A stretch of 53,583 nt of DNA from JTS-RE9 sp964649195 (GCA_964649195.1 CAZYPK010000014.1:1-53583), one strand, 5' to 3'; shown: positions 16,838 to 26,524, counted from the stretch's first letter. Notes: a model not told the origin generated them from the letters alone. Program-made: numbers and translations.

Positions 16838-17357
16838 AGTGCTGATGGAAATGTCCGTGTCTTTCATGGTGGTCGGATCATTGGCGAGCAGCGCGTATGG
16901 GGAAGCGCGATACACCAATGACATCGACATCGCCATCTGGCTGGAGGCGGAGGACATTCCGGTTCTTCGCCGCGCTTTTCCGGATTCAGAGTTTTACTTT
17001 GATGAGGAAACCGCCCGTGAAACGCTCCGCGAGGGCGGCATGTTCAATGTGATTCACGGCGGCTCCGGCAACAAAATCGACTTCATGGTCTCGTCCCGCG
17101 ACATGTGGAGCCGCGAGCAATTCTGGCGCCGGCAGAAGGTGGAGATCTTTCCAGGCCTGGCCACCTTCGCGGCATCGCCCGAAGACATCATCATCAGCAA
17201 GCTTCGATACTACGACGAAGGCCGGTCGGAAAAACATGTGCAGGACATCCGCAACATGATCGATGTCACCGGCGCGGAACTCGATGTCGATTACATCATG
17301 AAGTGGGCAAGAGAGTTCCGCATCCTGCATCTCTGGCAAGGCATTCAAAATCAATGA
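16803..17357 (+). CDS. Nucleotidyltransferase-fold protein
   Basis: 184 residues, GTG start preceded by a strong GGAGGG inside the upstream gene. The signature GSLASSAYGEARYTNDIDIAI spans the Gly-Ser helix and Asp-x-Asp pair of the nucleotidyltransferase superfamily (about residues 25-44). A further Asp in KIDFMV could be the third metal ligand. The later SPEDIIISKLRYYDEG is typical of stand-alone DUF6036-like members that occur with small partner genes. It may modify a target RNA or protein with a nucleotide, as in MNT/HEPN or AbiE-type systems, but the partner here is not HEPN. A second decayed copy of the module follows at 17733. Confidence 0.8.
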   Translation: MTQLELLKHASEVLMEMSVSFMVVGSLASSAYGEARYTNDIDIAIWLEAEDIPVLRRAFPDSEFYFDEETARETLREGGMFNVIHGGSGNKIDFMVSSRDMWSREQFWRRQKVEIFPGLATFAASPEDIIISKLRYYDEGRSEKHVQDIRNMIDVTGAELDVDYIMKWAREFRILHLWQGIQNQ

Positions 17358-17484
17358 CCACCGGACGGCCAGTCGTATTCAGGCCTTTATCCGCCGCCCT
17401 CCACCGTGATCACCGAACGTATCCCAACGAACCCTCCGGGCGCCGTGACCGGGGATGCTCGTGGCGGGCGCAGGGGAGCGGGAG

Positions 17485-17680
17485 GGGTGTGCCCATCTTT
17501 TGTGGCAAGCCCCGCCCGGAAGGGCGCGGGCCAAAGCGTGTCCAATGAACAGAGTATCCCAAGCTTACAAGGCGAATTCAGATCGGAAATCGAGTTGTGA
17601 TTCGTGAACGAACCGCGTATTGATCGCCCCTTGGCCCGCGCCCTTCCGGGCGGGGCTTGCCACAAAAGATGGGCACACCC
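17485..17680. mobile_element. Family B MITE-like element, copy 2
   Basis: Arms of exactly 50 bp (17485-17534 and 17631-17680) are perfect inverted repeats, starting GGGTGTGCCC. The 96-bp interior matches the complement of that in the 6015 copy, with about 80 per cent identity by eye. No coding capacity. It lies between the intact and the decayed nucleotidyltransferase modules. Perfect arms suggest recent movement or correction. Confidence 0.85.
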
Positions 17681-17732
17681 AGCGGGAGAATGGGGGATGA
17701 ACAATCAGGCCCGGCAGAGCCTATACTTTCGT

Positions 17733-17992
17733 CATGGAGCGCAAACTGGAAGCCAGACACATTGAAGTGGTGGACGAGTGGTGGACGAGCAGATGGCCGC
17801 CATCTATCGCGAGATGTCCACGGCACAAAAGGGTGAGATCATCGCCTCGGCGCACCGCACGATGCGAAGGCTGCTTCAAGGTCGGATTCTGACGGATCAT
17901 CCGGATTGGAACGAAGAGCAGGTCAACGCCGAGGTTTCTCAGAGGCTGCTTTATGGATCAGGACGAACTGCTCAAACGGGTCATTGATGGTC
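17733..17992 (+). pseudogene. Decayed second copy of the small-protein/nucleotidyltransferase module
   Basis: An ATG at 17733 starts MERKLEARHIEVVDE; an 11-bp tandem duplication (GTGGTGGACGA, twice, around 17768-17789) then shifts the frame. Removing it restores a reading frame that continues QMAAIYREMSTAQKGEII and reaches HPDWNEEQVNAEVSQRLL, the motif seen in the intact small protein at 16598. A partner start (MDQDELLKRVI) overlaps at 17953 but is cut off after about 13 codons by the 3' end of queF. Both genes are therefore probably dead. Alternatively the first ORF could restart at an internal ATG (17778). Confidence 0.65.
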
Positions 17993-18353
17993 AACGAACC
18001 GTTCGCCTCCGCCCCGTCTCCACCGTGATCACCGACCGTATCCCGCCTCGCCCCTTCCAGTTCGTCTCCACCACCATCCAGCGCGGCTTCATCACCTTGG
18101 CCAGATCGTCCGCGATCGCGTTGGTCACGGCCTCATAAAAGATGCCTTCGTTGCGGAAGCTTTGCAGATAGAGCTTGAGGCTCTTCAGTTCCACGCAGAC
18201 CTTGTTCGGGATGAAGCGGACCGTCACCGTGCCGAAGTCGGGGTGGCCGGTCTTGGGGCAGGTGCTGGTGAACTCCTCGGCGACATGCTCAATGATGAAG
18301 TCACGCCTGGGCGAAGGATTGGGAAAACATTCGAGAAGTTTGGCGTCAGGCAT
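17991..18353 (-). CDS. queF: NADPH-dependent 7-cyano-7-deazaguanine reductase, QueF type I
   Basis: 120 residues. QueF reduces the nitrile of preQ0 to the amine of preQ1 in queuosine synthesis. The catalytic Cys32 lies in STCPKTGHPDFG with the general-acid Asp39, the same spacing as Cys55/Asp62 of B. subtilis QueF. ELKSLK (55-60) is the QueF motif, and SFRNEGIFYEAV follows it. Length fits the short, single-domain (YkvM-like) form. The last dozen residues (ETGRRRTVR) are unusual and lie over the truncated nucleotidyltransferase remnant, so the native end may have been altered. No other queuosine genes are nearby. Confidence 0.94.
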   Translation of the reverse strand: MPDAKLLECFPNPSPRRDFIIEHVAEEFTSTCPKTGHPDFGTVTVRFIPNKVCVELKSLKLYLQSFRNEGIFYEAVTNAIADDLAKVMKPRWMVVETNWKGRGGIRSVITVETGRRRTVR

Positions 18354-18362
18354 GGGGAATAA

Positions 18363-18427
18363 GTTCCGAGTTCTGAGTTCTGAGTTCCGAGTTCTGAGTT
18401 CTGAGTTTCGGGTTCCGGGTTTCGAGT
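18363..18427. repeat. Heptamer array (TTCTGAG type)
   Basis: About nine 7-bp units alternate between TTCCGAG, TTCTGAG and TTTCGGG. The array starts ten bases upstream of queF and so lies in its leader, with the metallophosphoesterase on the other side. Confidence 0.8.
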
Positions 18428-18522
18428 TGTGGAATCACCTCGAAGCTCACCAGCGTAACCTCCCGGACAGATTACCCGAAGCGGTTATGATGCACGCCCC
18501 ATCGTCACTGAGGACTCCTGCC

Positions 18523-19458
18523 ATGACCGAGCCATCTTCGACCGATGCCGACGCCTGCGCTCCGCTGCTTCCGCCTTCGCCCCAGCCCTGGCTTGGGTTG
18601 GACATGCGAAACGCCGACGTGGTGATCGATCTGTTCAGCAAGGCTGCGCAGGCCAATCTGCAATCGAAGCTGCGTCGCGGCTCGACCGTGCATCTGCCCG
18701 AGCGCGGCAAGGTGCTCATGACCGGCGACCTTCACGATCACGGCCCCAACCTCACCAAGATCCTCAAGCTGGCCGCCGTGCATGAATCGCCGCAGCATCA
18801 TGTGATCCTTCACGAGGTGATCCACGGCGAATCGTTCGTCAACGGCCGCGACCTCTCCGTGCGCATCCTCGCCAAGGTCGCCGCGCTGAAAGCCGCCTTC
18901 CCCGAGCAGGTGCACCTGCTGCAATCGAATCACGAGCTGGCCCAGTTCAAGGGCGAAGGGATTCTCAAGGGGAGCATCAGCGTGTGCGAAGCGTTCGATG
19001 AAGGGGTCAACTTCATCTACAACGACCGGGCCGATGAGGTGCGCGCCGCCCTTCGCGCCTTCATCCGCAGCTACCCGCTGGCGGTCCGGGCGCCGCGGGG
19101 CATCCTCTTCGTTCACAGCCTGCCCGGCGAAAGGCAGTTTCCCACCTTCGATCCGACCGTGCTCGATCGCCAGCCGACCGATGGCGATCTCGAACCCGGC
19201 GGCTCGGGCTACATGCTCTGCTGGGGCCGATACCAGAGCCAGGAACTTTGCGACAAGCTCGCCGGGCAGATCAACGTGAATCTCTTCATCACCGGCCACC
19301 AGCCCGCCGAGATGGGCTACGAAATGATGACGCGGACGCTCATGATCCTCGCCTCCAACCACGAGCATGGCATGGTCGTGCCCATCGACCTTTCCAAACG
19401 GTACGACATGGACAAGGTCGTCGAATCGCTGATCCCGCTGGCGGCGCTGCCGGGGTGA
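18523..19458 (+). CDS. Calcineurin-like metallophosphoesterase
   Basis: About 311 residues from the ATG at 18523, which follows GAGGA; the longer frame runs back over the heptamer array and queF and is rejected. An ATG at 18487 is a lesser alternative. The metallophosphoesterase motifs are present: GDLHDHGPN (Asp and His ligands), LLQSNHELAQ (Asn-His), ITGHQ and SNHEH for the later ligands. It probably hydrolyses a phosphomonoester or protein phosphate; substrate unknown. No signal peptide. Its 5' neighbour queF is divergent, so the promoter likely lies in or near the heptamer array. Confidence 0.88.
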   Translation: MTEPSSTDADACAPLLPPSPQPWLGLDMRNADVVIDLFSKAAQANLQSKLRRGSTVHLPERGKVLMTGDLHDHGPNLTKILKLAAVHESPQHHVILHEVIHGESFVNGRDLSVRILAKVAALKAAFPEQVHLLQSNHELAQFKGEGILKGSISVCEAFDEGVNFIYNDRADEVRAALRAFIRSYPLAVRAPRGILFVHSLPGERQFPTFDPTVLDRQPTDGDLEPGGSGYMLCWGRYQSQELCDKLAGQINVNLFITGHQPAEMGYEMMTRTLMILASNHEHGMVVPIDLSKRYDMDKVVESLIPLAALPG

Positions 19459-19495
19459 GGGGGAAGCTGGTCGGGTCGTTGAGGGCAGGGGACGG

Positions 19496-19743
19496 GGGAC
19501 AGAAGACGAGAAGGGAGGAAGGCACGGAGGCACGGAGGGGGGAGGGCATGAAGGCTGAAGGCTGAAAGCACGGAGGGGAGAAGATTGAAAAATGGCCATT
19601 GCAAAATGCAAATTGAAAATTGAAGAGAGGAAAACGTGCATCCCCATGTAATTGGTTTGTCCACTCCGCCATTTTGCAATTTTCATTTTGCAATGGCCAT
19701 TGGATATTCTCCCTGACCCCTGTCTCCTGCCTCCTGTTCCCTG
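19496..19743. repeat. Cluster of short-unit arrays and an inverted pair
   Basis: The 287-bp gap between two convergent genes holds only repeats: AGGCACGG units near 19518, AGGCTGA units near 19550, facing heptamers TGCAAAA/TGAAAAT at 19599-19625 with their complement at 19671-19700, and TCTCCTG-type heptamers at 19717-19743. The facing pair can fold as a hairpin. Confidence 0.7.
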
Positions 19744-19745
19744 AC

Positions 19746-22700
19746 CTACTCCTCCACCTCTTCAGCTTCTTCCTCCTCCGCATCGCTCCTGGCCGGGGGC
19801 TTCATCGCTTCGGGCAGGCTCGTCCAGCGGCGCGACATTGCCGCCATCAGCCAGTAAAGACCGGCAAGGCCCAGGATCAAGCCGAAGAACCACCGGCGCG
19901 TGGCCTGCGCCTGCGGGGGATCGGCAGGCTCGGCGCTGAAGGCGATGCGCATCGGCGTGCGGTCGCGCACCTGCACCGATCGCTCGAAGGTGAGCAGCCT
20001 GCCTTGCGAAGGCATGTTGACCGCAAGCTGCACCGTTTCACCGGCGGCCTTGGCCTGCTGGTCGGTCCAGATGCGGGTGAGGTCGGAGAGGTTGTCGTGG
20101 TCGGCCTTGCTCAGGGAGCTCTTGATGCGACCGATGGTTTCGGTATCCACGCGCTGCACCCCCGCCCCCGGTACTCCCGCCGCGTTGCCCTCCGCCTGCT
20201 CGCGCAGCCGCTGCCGGGCGCCGACGAGACCGACCAGCGCATTGTCCCTGTTGAACTCGTGCAGCTTGACGCGGGCGTCCTCGCTGAAGGCCGAGTAATT
20301 CACCGCCGCCTCGAAGGCCTGTTGAGCCTGGCGCTGGTCGCCTTCGCGCAGCAGTTGTTCGCCGGCGATCTGGGCGTCCCTGGCGATCTGCGTGTTGCCC
20401 AGATTGAACCGTTGGACCTGCACATCGTAATCCCGCAGGGCGTAGGCATCGATCCGCCCTTCCTTGAGCTGCGTTTCGTTGATCTTGAGCGTGCCTTCAA
20501 AATCCTCGTACTTGAACTGTTCGGGCACGTGCATCTGCCAGGTGATTTTTTTGAGGGGCAGATCGAACTGCGGTCCGACGAAGGCCGGCCGCGCCGGCGA
20601 CCAGTCCGCCGGCGCCGGGGTGGCGTAAACAAACTCCACATGCACCTGCATGCCCCCGGCTGCCGCGCCCAGCGGAATGAGCAGCACCCGGTTGCCCGCT
20701 CCATCCTTCTTCACCGAAGGAATGGTGGAGCGGCCATTGACCAGCAGCGTCCAGACGCGCGAATCAGGCGGGAGGAGCGTCTCCAGATGCTGCTTGCTGA
20801 CCACGTGCAGGTTCATCCACACCTTGGTCACGCTGTCGCCGGTGAACGCCACCACGGTGTGGATGCGCGTCTCGATGGCGTCGGCCTGCTGAAGGTCCGC
20901 CGCCTGGTGCCGCTGCACCGCGAGGGAAAGGGAATACTCATGCGTCGCGCTGGCGTAGCAGAAGGCCGCCGAGGTGAGCTGGCGGGTGGCGAAGGAGCCG
21001 GGGATGGTGCGCGGCTCGGCCTTCTGCAAGGACGGGCTGAGCACGGCCTCGGTGAGCTGCACGCGAGGCGTCGAAAGCACCGCGATGTGGCCGCGCTGCT
21101 GATCGGCGCCGTGGGCACGCACCGGGTCGATCACGATCATGCCGCTGGCGTTCACTTCGCCGGCGGCCAGGGTGTATTTCGTGTCGTATGACACCGACAG
21201 CGGGTAGGGCCGGTCGTACCACTTGCGGTTGAGCTCCACGCGATACCGGCCGCCGCCCTTTTCGATTTCATCGCGTCGGGCGATGTCCGGCCCGGTGATG
21301 ATCACCCCTTCCGCGCCGCGCGGAATCTGAAACTCGAACACCTTCGATCCCGCATTGGCCAGCGAATACATCAGGTGGTTCGTGTGCCGCACCAGCCCTT
21401 CGCTGACCTTCACCACATGCAGGAACTCCACCGTGACGCGAGGCTCGATGACCTCCGTCGCCAGCGCCAGCGACCAGTCCTGCTTGAGCAGCCTGAAGGC
21501 CAGCGTGCCCGCTTCGCGGATGCCCAGTTCCAGCGGATTCAATTCGCTCACGCCATCGCGCCCGGCGATGGTCATGCGCACCCCGCGATCGGCGGCGACG
21601 ATGATCTGCCCGGTGTGCTTGATCGCGCCCGACACGGTGACGCGCGGCGCATCGATGAGCGGCGGCAGCCCGGTGATCTGCCGACTCATCTCCAGCTTCA
21701 GCCCCGCCTGACCCTGGAACTTCTCCTTGAAGTGAACCACGATCGTGCGCACCTGGTCCTCCACCGATTCATCCCAGTGGCTCACCGGCGGAGCGGTGAG
21801 CGTGTCGATGTCGAGCGCGGCGGGCAGCTTCAACTCGACGCTGAACACCCCGGCCTTGGAGACATCCAACGACAGCATCCCGTTGTAGATCAGCCGATCA
21901 TCGGTGATGGCGAAGGTCGCCCGTTCATCCACGCGCAGTTCCGGCTTCACCTCCACGGCCTGCACCAGCACGACATCCTCGGCCTTGAGCGTGCGATAGG
22001 CATGGCGCACCGCGCCGGGCGCGGCCGGATCGTAACCCGGATAAGTGCGAAGCAGGCTTTCCGCCTCGCGTGCAAAATCATCGACATTCATCGTGGCCGG
22101 CGCCTGCGCGACCGTGGCCTGCACCGTCGGACTCACCAGCAGACCCATGATGCCGGTGTGACGCACCGCATCGAGCACCACGATCGGGGCGAGCGAGGCG
22201 TCATAAGGCAGCTTGTCCTGCGAGACCTGCGTGACCAGCGCCATCGCATATTCACCGGTGGCCGGCTCGGAGAGCCGCACTTCCAGTTCCTGCTTCGCCG
22301 GATCGAATCGCCAGGCTCCGATCGCCCGGCCCTGCACCGCGGTGACCGACATCGGCGCGGGCACGCGCAGCCGAACCTCGCGCAGCTCGCCCTGGGCAAT
22401 CTGAAACTTCACCACATGCCGCGCCTCGATCAGGCTGGCATCGAGCCGCACCGCGGTGATGACCTGCGAGTAGAACGATGTTTTTTCCTGGCTCGTTTCA
22501 CGGGCGCGGGGCTTCCAGGAGATGGCCGCATCATCGCCGGGGCCGAGCATCGCCTTCATCACCGTCGTGTTGCCGACCTCCTCCTTGCTCATCCGCAGGG
22601 CGCGATCGACATGAACATCCAGCCCGGTGGAAGGAATGGTCAGGCTGATGCGATTGGTCAATGCCAGGGGGAGCGGGAAGCCGAAGGTCCGCACCTGATC

Positions 22701-25700
22701 CTCACCGGCGCGCAGCAGCGGGCTGAGGAACTTGAAGGAGGCGTCGAAGGCGCCCGCCCTGGCGATGACGAGGAAATACTTTCCGCCTCTGGCCTCGATG
22801 CGCACCGGGGCGTCGGCATCATCGGGGGTGAGCACGATCGGGCCTTGATCCATCAGCAGGGTGCGCGTCGCCTCCGTGGCGGTGATGCGCAGGGCCAGGT
22901 CCACCTCGACGTGATCGCCATCGGCCTTGAGCGTGGCCTCGACGCGATCGAGCACCGGCTCGCGCGGGGCGATGGCCAGCACGGAATCATTGGCATGTGC
23001 CGCCGAATCGTGAACACCGCTCAGAAGAAAGGCGAGCATCACCATCGCCGCCACCGGTGCGCCGCCTGGCGCCATGGGCTTGAACGCGGGCCGCAGCACC
23101 GAACGCCAGAACAGGAAGGCGAGCAGGACCGCCGGCAGGCCCCAGGTGAACAGGTGGGCGATGGCCGGGACGAACGGATGAAACTGGGCCATGCCCGACA
23201 GCAGCGCCACGATGGCGAAGACGGTGATGAAAAGCCAGCGCACCGGTCCGATCTCGAATCGCCGCCGAATGGCGGGCAGGGCGATGAGAAGGAGCACGAT
23301 CACGGCAAGAACCGGCGTGAACATGCCGCCGAAGAAGGTGGCATGTTGCCGCCATTGCGGCACGATCGAGGCGGTCAGCGACGCGGGCTGGTCGGCGGTC
23401 ATGGTCACCGTGCGCGTCAGCTTGAGCACCGAAAGATCGTCGATCGCCAGTTCATCGCTGCGCAGATGCGGCGCCGATGCGGCCAGCACCCCCAGCGCCA
23501 CCAGCGTCAGAAACACCAGCCATGCCGCCACCATCGGCAGCGCGGCCCGGCGCGACTGCACGCAGAACAGAACCCACGCCAGACCCAGCGCGCCCAGGCA
23601 GAGCGTGCCCAGCACGATCACGCCGTCAAGCCCCAGTTCGCCGCGCCCCGAAAAAGCCCGGCCCCACTCCGCCACCGCGAAGCCCCAGGCCGACGCCACC
23701 TTGTTCATCATCGCACCCATCCCGCCATGCTTCTGATCGCGCGACTCCGGCAGCAGGTTCTTCGACCCGCCCATCAGCACGGCCCACTCCGCAGGCGCCG
23801 CGATGGTCCAGCTTGTGAACGTCGAACTCACCGCGTTGCGAGGATCGGTCGTCGGCCCCTCCAGCTCGATCCGTCCGCTCCAGCCCAGCTCGCCGTGATC
23901 GGCTCCGTATTCCACCTCCACCGTGATCGGCTCGTTGGGATTGGCGTGGCGAGGCAGCGGAATCATCAGCAGGTTGTTCTTCGGATCCAGCGAAGCCGTG
24001 ACCGTCTGCGAACCCACGCGCGTCTGCCAGACCTTGACGCCATCAATGCGCGGCATCGACAGCGGCAGAAACTGGTTCGACGAATTCTTCACGCGGTAGC
24101 GCACCGTCGTGCGCGATTCCGTCGAGCCGTTCTCGTTCGCGTAGATGTCCGTGCGGATGTCCGTCACCTCGATCACCACCGGCAAAAGCGGCAGGCGGTC
24201 AAACGAGGTCACCTTCAGCTTCTGACTGTGCGGCGGCTTGATGAAGGTGAACGTCTTCAGCAGCGGCGCGGTGACCAGCAACTGATAATTCGAGGGCAGC
24301 TCCTCCAGCTCGATGGCGCGAATTTCGCTGCCCGCCGTCGGCTGCGGCTCCACCTCCAGATTCAGATGGCTGGCGACGGCCAGGTGGCCCGTCTGCGTCT
24401 GCACCTCCGCGCCCAGGCAGCGGACCGAGCCGACCTCGATCGTGTCGCCATCCTCATATTTCAGCGCGAACGTCATGCCCAGCGTGTAATCCCCGATCAC
24501 CTTGCGGCCGATCTTCACCCGGCGAATCCGCTTGTCCGCAGGATCGATCGACACCGACCGCACATCGCGGCCAACGATGTCGATGTCGTAATCGAGCGGA
24601 ACGTGGAACGAAAACTCGTCGATGGGCGACCCGGTGATCGCGTAGTTGAAGGCGATGTTGCCATACGCGATCCGCTCGCTGAGCGTCACCAGGTGAAACG
24701 ATTCCACCCGGATCGCCGCCGGTTTCTTCCGCGCGGTGAACCCCAGCAGCCAGTCGCCGTCGCGGAAGCTGTAGGCATACTGCGCCCCGGCCACGCGCAC
24801 CGGCACCGCGGCCGTGTTCATCTCCCGAAGGTTCGCCCCGTTGGGCGCATCGACCGCCACGCCCTGCTCCGCCGCGATCACGATGAAGCTCCGCTTGATC
24901 GCCGCGCCCCGCACCGCGAAACCCTGAAGCGACTGCGCCGCATCGAGCGGTCCCTTGCCCAGTTCCAGCTTGTAGCCGATCACCGTGCGACCCAGCACCG
25001 GCTGCCTGAAACGCACATCCACCGCCCGCGTCGCCGCAGCCTCCGCCGCCGCCGGACGCAGCGTGAACTCCTCGACCATCTGACCCGAAACATCCGCCAC
25101 CACAAAACCCGCCGGCAACTCCAGCGTCACGCTCCGCAGCGGCGCGTCGCGCACCTCCAGATCGATCCGCCCTTCGATGATCAGGTCCTCTTCGCTCACG
25201 CTCACCGTGATCATCTGCGTCGTGTCATACGTGGGAACAATGTCCGCCAGCGAAATCGACATCTGGTAAGGCGAGGTCGCATGGGTGAAGGCGAAGGACT
25301 TGGCCGTGGGCATCGCCCGCGCCTCGTCCTTGCTCAGCAGCACGCGCGGAAACGCCGCCGCGTTCACCTGCGAAAGCCCGCTCGATTTGCGCACCACCAG
25401 GGCGATGGCGCTACTCGTGCCCACCATCACGCTCCCGCCGGCGCGAATGCCGCCCACCGGTTCGATCACCGGCACATCCACCTGCGTTGGAAACGGCGCC
25501 AGCACCGTCTCGCTGATGATCTGCACCCCGTAACGCCCCATCTGCGGCCGGTTCAGCGCCACCGTCAGCGTCGCCGGCCGCCCCGCCTGCGCCCCGGCCT
25601 TGAGCTGCCAGTCGCGGATGAACGGGCCGCGCACCTGCGTCACGCTCAGGTGCGCAGGCACCGCGAACGTCAGCTCATTCATCCGACCCTGCGACACGAT

Positions 25701-26345
25701 GAACTCGAACAGCGTGTCGATCTTCATCGCTCCCGCCGTCACCGTCGCGATCGCGTTCGCCTCCGTCGCAAACACCAGCTTCGATTCCAACTGCTGCACC
25801 TGCGGCTTCCACCGCGCCACGAACGAAACGCCAGGCGACAGCAGCGCAGTGATCGTCAGCTTCCCATCGGCCACCTTCCGCTCCACCTTCAGCGCACCGG
25901 GCAGGAGCACCTCCAGGTCGGTGCGGTCGCAGGTCAGCTCGATCATCCGCATCCGCGCCGGAGGCAGTTCCACCTTCACCTCGCGCCACAGCCCCCCTTC
26001 CTGCGATGCCGCCCGCGCCGCAAACGAGCCGCTGATCGCCTGCTCCCCCGCGGCGGAAAACGCCAGAGAATACAGCCCTTTTTCACCATCGAGCAGCACC
26101 CGCGCCCCGGCCTTGGGCTGCGCGATTTCATCGAGCGCCACGTCGCCGGCCACCAGCGGCAGCACCGCCCCGGCCTTGCTCACCGTCGCCTTCGCATCCA
26201 GCGAGAACGAAAACGACGACCCTTCAATCCGGCCCGTCAGCTTCACATCCCCCACATGCACACCGATGGCCTCGGTCACCTTCGCCATCGCCGCCGGCAT
26301 CATGAAAGTCAGCACGCCTGTCAGCACGATCATTCGCATCAACAT
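19746..26345 (-). CDS. Giant envelope protein with internally duplicated beta-rich halves
   Basis: 2,199 residues from the ATG at 26345, preceded by AAGGAG at six bases; a longer frame starts at 26384. Residues 1-22 form a signal peptide. The N-terminal half (to about 880) is beta-rich with repeated interior motifs. Four to six membrane segments follow at about 885-1100. The second half (about 1115-2150) repeats features of the first: a block with GKYFLVIARAGAFDASF then SWKPR matches GLYSLAFSAAGEQAISGSF then RWKPQ of the N-terminal half. A final membrane helix (FGLILGLAGLYWLMAA) precedes an acidic tail rich in Glu. No catalytic motif is seen. It is the last gene after the ECF sigma and VWA genes and probably belongs to that envelope system. 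Confidence 0.85.
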   Translation of the reverse strand: MLMRMIVLTGVLTFMMPAAMAKVTEAIGVHVGDVKLTGRIEGSSFSFSLDAKATVSKAGAVLPLVAGDVALDEIAQPKAGARVLLDGEKGLYSLAFSAAGEQAISGSFAARAASQEGGLWREVKVELPPARMRMIELTCDRTDLEVLLPGALKVERKVADGKLTITALLSPGVSFVARWKPQVQQLESKLVFATEANAIATVTAGAMKIDTLFEFIVSQGRMNELTFAVPAHLSVTQVRGPFIRDWQLKAGAQAGRPATLTVALNRPQMGRYGVQIISETVLAPFPTQVDVPVIEPVGGIRAGGSVMVGTSSAIALVVRKSSGLSQVNAAAFPRVLLSKDEARAMPTAKSFAFTHATSPYQMSISLADIVPTYDTTQMITVSVSEEDLIIEGRIDLEVRDAPLRSVTLELPAGFVVADVSGQMVEEFTLRPAAAEAAATRAVDVRFRQPVLGRTVIGYKLELGKGPLDAAQSLQGFAVRGAAIKRSFIVIAAEQGVAVDAPNGANLREMNTAAVPVRVAGAQYAYSFRDGDWLLGFTARKKPAAIRVESFHLVTLSERIAYGNIAFNYAITGSPIDEFSFHVPLDYDIDIVGRDVRSVSIDPADKRIRRVKIGRKVIGDYTLGMTFALKYEDGDTIEVGSVRCLGAEVQTQTGHLAVASHLNLEVEPQPTAGSEIRAIELEELPSNYQLLVTAPLLKTFTFIKPPHSQKLKVTSFDRLPLLPVVIEVTDIRTDIYANENGSTESRTTVRYRVKNSSNQFLPLSMPRIDGVKVWQTRVGSQTVTASLDPKNNLLMIPLPRHANPNEPITVEVEYGADHGELGWSGRIELEGPTTDPRNAVSSTFTSWTIAAPAEWAVLMGGSKNLLPESRDQKHGGMGAMMNKVASAWGFAVAEWGRAFSGRGELGLDGVIVLGTLCLGALGLAWVLFCVQSRRAALPMVAAWLVFLTLVALGVLAASAPHLRSDELAIDDLSVLKLTRTVTMTADQPASLTASIVPQWRQHATFFGGMFTPVLAVIVLLLIALPAIRRRFEIGPVRWLFITVFAIVALLSGMAQFHPFVPAIAHLFTWGLPAVLLAFLFWRSVLRPAFKPMAPGGAPVAAMVMLAFLLSGVHDSAAHANDSVLAIAPREPVLDRVEATLKADGDHVEVDLALRITATEATRTLLMDQGPIVLTPDDADAPVRIEARGGKYFLVIARAGAFDASFKFLSPLLRAGEDQVRTFGFPLPLALTNRISLTIPSTGLDVHVDRALRMSKEEVGNTTVMKAMLGPGDDAAISWKPRARETSQEKTSFYSQVITAVRLDASLIEARHVVKFQIAQGELREVRLRVPAPMSVTAVQGRAIGAWRFDPAKQELEVRLSEPATGEYAMALVTQVSQDKLPYDASLAPIVVLDAVRHTGIMGLLVSPTVQATVAQAPATMNVDDFAREAESLLRTYPGYDPAAPGAVRHAYRTLKAEDVVLVQAVEVKPELRVDERATFAITDDRLIYNGMLSLDVSKAGVFSVELKLPAALDIDTLTAPPVSHWDESVEDQVRTIVVHFKEKFQGQAGLKLEMSRQITGLPPLIDAPRVTVSGAIKHTGQIIVAADRGVRMTIAGRDGVSELNPLELGIREAGTLAFRLLKQDWSLALATEVIEPRVTVEFLHVVKVSEGLVRHTNHLMYSLANAGSKVFEFQIPRGAEGVIITGPDIARRDEIEKGGGRYRVELNRKWYDRPYPLSVSYDTKYTLAAGEVNASGMIVIDPVRAHGADQQRGHIAVLSTPRVQLTEAVLSPSLQKAEPRTIPGSFATRQLTSAAFCYASATHEYSLSLAVQRHQAADLQQADAIETRIHTVVAFTGDSVTKVWMNLHVVSKQHLETLLPPDSRVWTLLVNGRSTIPSVKKDGAGNRVLLIPLGAAAGGMQVHVEFVYATPAPADWSPARPAFVGPQFDLPLKKITWQMHVPEQFKYEDFEGTLKINETQLKEGRIDAYALRDYDVQVQRFNLGNTQIARDAQIAGEQLLREGDQRQAQQAFEAAVNYSAFSEDARVKLHEFNRDNALVGLVGARQRLREQAEGNAAGVPGAGVQRVDTETIGRIKSSLSKADHDNLSDLTRIWTDQQAKAAGETVQLAVNMPSQGRLLTFERSVQVRDRTPMRIAFSAEPADPPQAQATRRWFFGLILGLAGLYWLMAAMSRRWTSLPEAMKPPARSDAEEEEAEEVEE

Positions 26346-26385
26346 GAGAAGCTCCTTGCCCGATTCGCAAAACCGAAAGAACAAT

Positions 26386-26520
26386 CGAAGAGGTCAGAGG
26401 TCAGAAGTCAGAGGTCGGAGGTCAGAGATCAGAAGTCAGAGGTCGGAGCGAAGCCGCAAGCGGCTGTGGGCTTCTTTCTGTCTCCTGTTCCCTGTCTCCT
26501 GTCTCCTGTCTCCTATCCCC
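26386..26520. repeat. Two heptamer arrays (GAGGTCA and TCTCCTG types)
   Basis: At 26389-26448 there are about eight 7-bp units GAGGTCA, GAAGTCA or GAGGTCG. At 26479-26518 units TCTCCTG/TTCCCTG follow. A family D word (GCCGCAAGCGGC) lies between them. The arrays fill the gap between the VWA gene and the giant gene. Confidence 0.8.
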
Positions 26521-26524
26521 CGCC

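Noticed and set aside
17485..17680. Rho-independent terminator
   Set aside because: Arms of 50 bp with a 96-bp interior shared with another locus indicate a mobile-type element, not a terminator.
18175..18522. N-terminal extension of the metallophosphoesterase
   Set aside because: The extra codons run antisense through queF and through the TTCTGAG array; codon 18523 has a good ribosome-binding site.
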